From Phyto melanocephala (lineage: Eukaryota > Arthropoda > Insecta > Diptera > Rhinophoridae), in the NCBI GenBank assembly GCA_941918925.1, contig OW799237.1, forward strand, positions 109,462,515 to 109,526,514: a DNA stretch of 64,000 nt, given 5' to 3'. How positions within the stretch are numbered: the stretch's first letter is position 1; each line of letters begins with the position of its first letter. The notes below the pieces were generated by a model. The model had not been told where the DNA came from and made no database searches. It was given only the letters and a program-made list of their open reading frames with translations. A program made the position numbers and the translations under genes. Below, in pieces: positions 62,001-64,000 of the stretch.

Positions 62001-63928
62001 CCTTAAGCAGTTATTCCTGATTGCCACAGATTTATTAAAATTATTTTTTCTGTTTTTTTTTTGTTATTGAAATTGTTCTAAAATGATAATTATTTTTGTA
62101 CTAAATATTGTGAAATTTAGTAGGGCCCATACACAACACCATAATAATTGTACAATCAAGTGACTGTGCCAGCTGATTGACCGTGTATGAGGTTGTGGAG
62201 TGATTGTACCAACTGATGGTGCTTTATCAAAAATAGTTTGATATTTGATATCATGCTGGTAGATTTAGTCGTGTGTGGCAAAATTAGCTCATAAAAGTTA
62301 AATCGTCAAGGCATAAACATTAAAAAATACATTTTAAATATAAATGCCAATTCATAGCCATTTCTTCATCCAAACACGTTTTTTTTTGCTCCTTATTCGT
62401 TTTCGTTTTAGGATAATAGTAATAATAAGTGCAGCACAAATTTTTTCGTTATTCATTACAAACTTTTCCACACAATTTTTGGGTAAAATATTAATTTTAT
62501 ACCACCATGCTGGTGTAGTGTGTGCTTAAAGCCTAATTGCACAAACACTTGATTTCACAATTTTATTTATTCTCGATTTCTTTACCAGTTTTATGATTCG
62601 TATAAGTACGTTTGAAATTTTTAAATTGTATTAGAATCTCTTAACTACAAGTATAGAGAACTCGAACGTTCAAGAAAAATTTAAGTTTTGAGAATTTAGT
62701 TGCGATTTTAAGGCTTATAAAACTTATTTACAGTTAGTTTTGTCTCAATATTTTTGGGAGAAGGCTTTAAGGGAAGGTAAATCAAATAAAAGATCAACAA
62801 CTGTGAAATTTTGTAAGATATTTTCATTAAAATAAAACTTGTTTTTGTTGAATTTTACAATAAAAGTTAAAACCCAATTCCGAAAGAATCGATTGATGAC
62901 AATAAGAATTCTTAGTGTTCGTTATTGTCCTATGCACAGTTAATTTTATGAAAATGAAACGCAGGCCTATGGACAGGCACTACTTACAATGCCCAATTAA
63001 ATGAGAAAATAATTATTATTTCACTCCTTTGGTATTATGGATTTCTACAAACCACGGTATAAACTCATAAAAACTTGTACTCGAGATCTACCATTTCATA
63101 GCCATATTGGGTCTACGGATGTCTTGAAGCTGAAAAAATACCGAAGATGTTATATTTCGGTGCTTATGTCTAAGTCAGTTTTAAACTTATTTCCTAGTTT
63201 TTATCTAGAATAGTTTCTGATACTATGGCTTACAATCTGGTGCCACTAAACCTTATGGTATTACAAAGTGTTTTTCTTTGTTTGTAGATTATGTTTAGCC
63301 TGATTTTACATTTTTGTATGTTGTATGTACATATGGAGGCTTCAAAAAGTTGATTTCAACGAACAGTTTGACAGACGAATATTGCTCTATCTAGTTTTCT
63401 ATTTTGAAGCTATTGAGTTTAAATTTAGGTTGAATATAGTAGAAATTATAATCAGAATGACAAAGCCACCACAGGAGAAGGGTGTATAAACCAGCAACTT
63501 CAGGATATTCCAATAAAGATATTTTAATTGATGACATTTTATTTGACCACATACATACATATATTCTCAATTTAATTATTATTTTAATTTCAAATATTTC
63601 ATGCAGGCCACCAAAATGTGATCGACGTACAGATCGCACGACCATGCTTCTGGTTGCCGTTCTTATACTATTTCTTCTTACGGAATTCCCACAGGGTATT
63701 TTGGGCTTAATGTCTGGCATTTTGGAAAAGTGCTTCTTTAATGCCTGCTATCCACCCTTTGGCGAACTAATGGATTTACTGGCTCTCATAAATGCAGCAA
63801 TCGATTTCGTCTTATACGGTTTGATGTCGAAACAATTTCGCACAACTTTTAAGTCATTATTTATTAAAAGACGTTTTGGCAGCATTGAAATGACACGCAC
63901 CACACGTCTGACAACAACATGTGTATGA
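43307..63928 (+). CDS. Myosuppressin-receptor-like rhodopsin-family GPCR (six coding exons, 445 aa)
   Basis: The spliced coding sequence is 43307-43660, 51840-52011, 52713-52839, 55189-55377, 61284-61457 and 63607-63928. The exons total 1338 nt (446 codons with the stop) and every junction has GT/AG and consistent phase (0,1,2,2,2). Seven hydrophobic segments lie at about residues 112-134, 147-166, 183-211, 235-254, 284-308, 351-374 and 391-412. Family marks are LAVAD in TM2 (151-155), WRY in place of DRY after TM3 (212-214), FWIHSV at the start of TM5, TEFPQGILG in TM6 and NAAIDFVLY in place of NPxxY in TM7. These match the insect myosuppressin receptor (DmsR) group and its orphan relatives, which couple peptide binding to G proteins at the plasma membrane. 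The ligand cannot be read from sequence. It may be a DmsR-1/2 orthologue or a related orphan. The protein ends in TCV, a possible class I PDZ ligand. Family is confident; orthologue is not. Confidence 0.88.
44245..44760 (+). mobile_element. Mauritiana-type DD34D mariner relic
   Basis: Plus-strand pieces in several frames: GFIRKQWN, VSYELK, LERRFCMSEMILER, WDLKGFIYYNLVKSDQTIT, RLKRALVKHE, DNA and WDVLPHTLYSSEL. These match the classical mariner order ending at the YSPDL box. The element is cut there by the next mariner, at TA 44759-44760. Many stops. Confidence 0.75.
44761..45262 (-). mobile_element. Internally deleted mariner (17.5-kb family), minus
   Basis: The left end AGGGTGTCTCCGTAAGAAAT matches the TIR of the 17531 element. 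Minus-strand transposase N-terminus at about 45255: a GIIIAKTY-like start, RRVVKKFEETGS and SRSTMQRT. The C-terminus near 44870: HQRHGGHLTDILFHTYSE. The core is deleted, and the right TIR is missing where a DINE-1-like copy begins. Confidence 0.7.
45283..46016 (+). mobile_element. DINE-1-like repeat, 5' truncated
   Basis: From CCACATCGTATTTTATTATT through GGTCAAGCCCTTTCATTTGG, CTCATATCTCAGAAAGTTAT, CGGACAGACGGTCAGGGCTT and ACAAACGGAATGACAAAG to GGTGAAGGATATAAAA. Confidence 0.7.
46017..46662. other. No recognisable gene or repeat
   Basis: AT-rich, nothing recognised. Confidence 0.4.
46664..48085 (+). mobile_element. Decayed DD41D mariner split by an RTE fragment
   Basis: The left end CAGGATGGGCTAAAAGTCAT resembles the TIR of the 50484 element. 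The transposase N-terminus is ERLTTEQRTRRIEFYYLNQR (46762 on), followed by shifted pieces to about 47330 (a WFQQDGA-like CGFSRMEP stretch). The C-terminus resumes at 47880 with LKERVRV and ends NWGHSSDIIFHG at about 48070. The intervening 47340-47880 is RTE-derived. Confidence 0.7.
47345..47878 (+). pseudogene. RTE-type LINE C-terminal fragment nested in a mariner
   Basis: Shifted plus-strand reading: NKASAEFGRLQPVWKSSL, VKSTLLYVSETC, then KRRKWKWIFHTIR, SITKSGI and GRPKNTWQR. These follow the order of RTE reverse transcriptase tails (KSVLLYGSETW, RRRKWRWIGHTLRK, KRGRPRNTWR). It is 5' truncated and broken. Confidence 0.7.
48105..48412 (+). repeat. Dispersed repeat related to the 11751 element
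   Basis: Head ATACTAGCGAACCCCGTGCA, tail TTTTTATATAAAAAAGAT. Same terminal style as 11751-12366 but without the tandem core. Confidence 0.45.
48413..49618. other. No recognisable gene or repeat (within GPCR intron 1)
   Basis: AT-rich, nothing recognised. Confidence 0.4.
49619..51242 (-). mobile_element. DINE-1-like repeat, minus, full length, carrying a mariner
   Basis: Inverse 3' end near 49620 (ATGTATAATCTGAAAGCTTT, GACTGTCTGTCCCCTCGACA). The inverse 5' end is ACGGTGAAGGGTATTATCAA then ATATAGCGCTCTTACTTGTT at 51242. The mariner at 50484-51177 sits just inside the 5' end. Confidence 0.75.
50484..51177 (-). mobile_element. DD41D mariner, 694 bp, best-preserved catalytic end
   Basis: TA at 50482-50483 and 51178-51179. 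TIRs of about 55 bp start CAGGGTGGACCAAAAGTCRC. An open minus-strand frame (50981-50598, 127 codons) holds WFQQDGATAHTA, WPARSPDLTAPDYFLWGYLK, RVYVNKPQTIEQL and the C-terminus GGHLSDIIFHN. The spacing between the last two Asp is 41 residues. The N-terminal DNA-binding half and first catalytic Asp are missing, so the element cannot encode an active enzyme. Confidence 0.88.
51433..51694. repeat. Perfect 31-bp inverted repeat, 200-bp spacer
   Basis: Arms 51433-51463 and 51664-51694 are exact reverse complements (CATATCGATGCCTTACTTCC at the left start). The right arm ends 146 bp before GPCR exon 2. Confidence 0.8.
51840..52011 (+). CDS. GPCR exon 2: TM1-TM2
   Basis: Residues 119-175 plus the first base of codon 176. 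The acceptor is TTTACAG|ATT and the donor is TCAG|GTAAGT. It completes TM1 with the IANILNI motif, which holds the conserved TM1 Asn, and carries TM2 with LAVAD and EYIPF, both typical of myosuppressin receptors. The exon is open across its whole length and joins exon 1 in phase 0. Confidence 0.9.
52713..52839 (+). CDS. GPCR exon 3: TM3 and WRY motif
   Basis: Residues 176 (split) to 217 plus two bases of codon 218. The acceptor is GATTACAG and the donor is TTAG|GTAAGA. It encodes the extracellular loop before TM3 and TM3 itself, with FHMHFSQ and HTISIGLT followed by AIWRYISI. The W-R-Y variant of the DRY box is characteristic of this receptor group. No cysteine is present at the usual TM3 disulfide position, nor anywhere else in the exon. 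Confidence 0.9.
53334..53441. mobile_element. Hairpin MITE with 8-bp duplication (hAT-like)
   Basis: Inverted ends CAAGGCGAATTCAATAAGGT (left) and the exact inverse (right). Flanked by GCATAGTT on both sides, an 8-bp duplication as for hAT elements. Lies in GPCR intron 3. Confidence 0.7.
53509..53570. mobile_element. Short relative of the CAAGGCGAATTC MITE
   Basis: CAAGGCGAATTCATACAG at the left and GAAATTCGCCTT at the right, about 60 bp in all. Confidence 0.5.
53865..54679. mobile_element. CAAGGC-terminus repeat carrying a DINE-1-like insertion
   Basis: Flanks of the insertion (AAGTTTGACATTTGTAATAA and AATCAGCTGACGAATC to AAATTTGCCTTG) match 32370-32522 collinearly. The inserted segment is 53959-54630. 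Confidence 0.6.
53959..54630 (+). mobile_element. DINE-1-like repeat, full length
   Basis: ACAAGTAACAGTGCTATATT to GGTGAAGGGTATAAAAAT. It has the TTGGCTCAGCTGGAATTCGA stem, an A-rich tract, CTCATATCTCAGAAAGTAAT and CGGACAGACGGACAGACGG. Confidence 0.78.
55189..55377 (+). CDS. GPCR exon 4: intracellular loop 2, TM4, extracellular loop 2
   Basis: Residues 218 (split) to 280 plus two bases of codon 281. The acceptor is TTTTTACAG and the donor is TACAG|GTATGG. It opens with RHPHGACAN, continues with a hydrophobic TM4 (about 235-254) and ends with a charged, cysteine-free second extracellular loop. The phase (2 in, 2 out) agrees with both neighbours. Confidence 0.85.
55747..56290 (+). mobile_element. 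DINE-1-like repeat, partial
   Basis: AGTAGGAATGCTATATTAGG, CGCCATTTTGTTAAGAATG, CACACGGACAGACGGACATT and a decayed 3' end. Confidence 0.6.
56340..57085 (+). repeat. Repeat family D, second copy, tandem units of about 125 bp
   Basis: AAAGGGGAAAATTCGGGAAA precedes three or more units with TGGTACTTTTTGTATTTTCT, TTTTGAAATTAGTGACT, ATGATTCCAGGTGAGACTGA and GATGGGCGAGCAAAACGG. Collinear with 2300-2900. Confidence 0.75.
57088..57480 (-). pseudogene. RTE-type LINE reverse transcriptase fragment
   Basis: Minus-strand reading: AFLDFRNALSYKVV (57440-57400), CRGLHEKQLCDTVTVKNGVR, GYVISPLLFNIILNF and DFDYSNDIFLLTHKIMQEK. These match the order of RTE reverse transcriptases (FIDFxKAFDS, VKxGVRQGCxLSP, FADD). 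The catalytic FADD is changed to YSND, and stops are present. Confidence 0.7.
58491..59388 (-). mobile_element. DINE-1-like repeat, full length, minus
   Basis: TTATACCCTTCACACAGTGA and ATTTCCGACCCCATAAAGTA at the inverse 3' end. Then the CAGTCTGTCCGTCTGACCGT run, CCCAGCTGAGCC, a long T tract, and the inverse 5' end ATTCGGCACGGCCGAATATA then CGCTCTTACTTG. Confidence 0.8.
59389..59610 (-). mobile_element. DINE-1-like 5' end, tandem with the previous copy
   Basis: A T-rich tract, then GATGAATGGTGATACAAACA, TGACTACACGTTGTGAAGGG and GATTCGGCACGGCCGAATTT. It repeats the last 220 bp of the adjacent copy. Confidence 0.75.
60060..60572 (-). mobile_element. DD41D mariner fragment (23.8-kb family)
   Basis: The TIR inverse TGGCGGACCCTT is followed by TA at 60573-60574. 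The minus-strand frame 60406-60140 gives KKIIFSDEAHFDLGGYVNK, RIWGTENPHVY, HPKRVTVWCGF, GIIGPFFFENEQ and VNGDRYRAMLNEFL. Then come shifted pieces CFQHDSASCHT. It lacks the N-terminal half and the third Asp, and no left TIR was found. Confidence 0.8.
61284..61457 (+). CDS. GPCR exon 5: TM5 and intracellular loop 3
   Basis: Residues 281 (split) to 338 plus two bases of codon 339. The acceptor is TTTCCAACAG and the donor is GCCAG|GTAAAT. TM5 carries NFWIHSV, IKLLPC and LTAISVVL, a close fit to myosuppressin receptors. It is followed by a basic third intracellular loop (ASKRKQKLK), as expected for a G-protein-coupling loop. Confidence 0.9.
61458..63040. other. GPCR intron 5, mostly unrecognised sequence
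   Basis: AT-rich, nothing recognised before the DINE-1-like fragment at 63041. Confidence 0.4.
63041..63489 (+). mobile_element. DINE-1-like repeat, degraded, in GPCR intron 5
   Basis: ATTTCATAGCCATATTGGGT, GAAGCTGAAAAAATACCG, AAAAGTTGATTTCAACGAAC, AATCAGAATGACAAAGCC and CACAGGAGAAGGGTGTATAA keep the family order. Confidence 0.6.
63607..63928 (+). CDS. GPCR exon 6: TM6, TM7, C-tail and stop
   Basis: Residues 339 (split) to 445 and the TGA stop at 63926-63928. The acceptor is TTTCATGCAG. TM6 reads LLVAVLILFLLTEFPQGILG. The third extracellular loop has two cysteines (KCFFNAC). TM7 has LLALINAAIDFVLYG and leads into SKQFRTTF, the usual helix-8 region of DmsR-type receptors. The short tail ends in T-C-V. 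A DINE-1-like repeat ends only about 118 bp upstream of the exon. No polyadenylation signal is visible in the 72 bases before the window ends. Confidence 0.93.
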
Positions 63929-64000
63929 TTTCGTTCTAAACAGTTGCTTGCTGCCGGTGCAAATGTAGACCATACAACAGCTACAACTACAGCTACAACA

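Overview
The window is AT-rich, intron-rich animal nuclear DNA, most likely from a higher (cyclorrhaphan) fly. Three things point there. The first is a myosuppressin-receptor-like GPCR spliced over about 20 kb. The second is a small AP/H-rich cuticle-type protein exon. The third is a very high load of degenerate repeats that share the hallmark block of Drosophila INE-1/DINE-1 (Helentron-associated) elements, together with many Tc1/mariner relics, mostly of the DD41D ('rosa'-like) type. No RNA genes, CRISPR arrays or bacterial-style operons were seen.

Layout. 1-5.3 kb: a 180-bp tandem repeat broken by a fold-back mariner derivative, a second tandem-repeat family, a mariner relic, and a DINE-1-like copy that carries a palindromic insertion. 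5.3-19.4 kb: DINE-1-like copies, an internally deleted mariner (9.3-10.2 kb), a repeat with a 142-bp tandem core, a LINE RNase H fragment, a small retroposon with target duplication (16.9 kb) and a decayed mariner (17.5-18.7 kb). 19.4-19.7 kb: the cuticle-protein exon on the minus strand. 19.9-38 kb: many DINE-1-like copies, two Tourist-like hairpin MITEs, a 741-bp TIR element and a long DINE-1-like variant with a 288-bp tandem duplication. 39.3 kb: a nuclear copy of mitochondrial nad5 (NUMT). 39.8-42.5 kb: a 696-bp TIR element, a LINE tail and a mariner relic.

43.3-63.9 kb holds the only convincing long gene: six + strand coding exons whose phases join into one 445-residue receptor with seven membrane segments. 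Its introns (8.2, 0.7, 2.3, 5.9 and 2.1 kb) are filled with mariners, RTE fragments, DINE-1-like copies and MITEs. Exon boundaries were read by eye from GT/AG sites, phase and protein continuity.

The two host genes have no evident functional link. One is a neuropeptide-type receptor and the other a cuticle-type secreted protein. Stretches with no recognisable content are listed as such. Repeat boundaries are approximate unless a target duplication or TIR fixes them.
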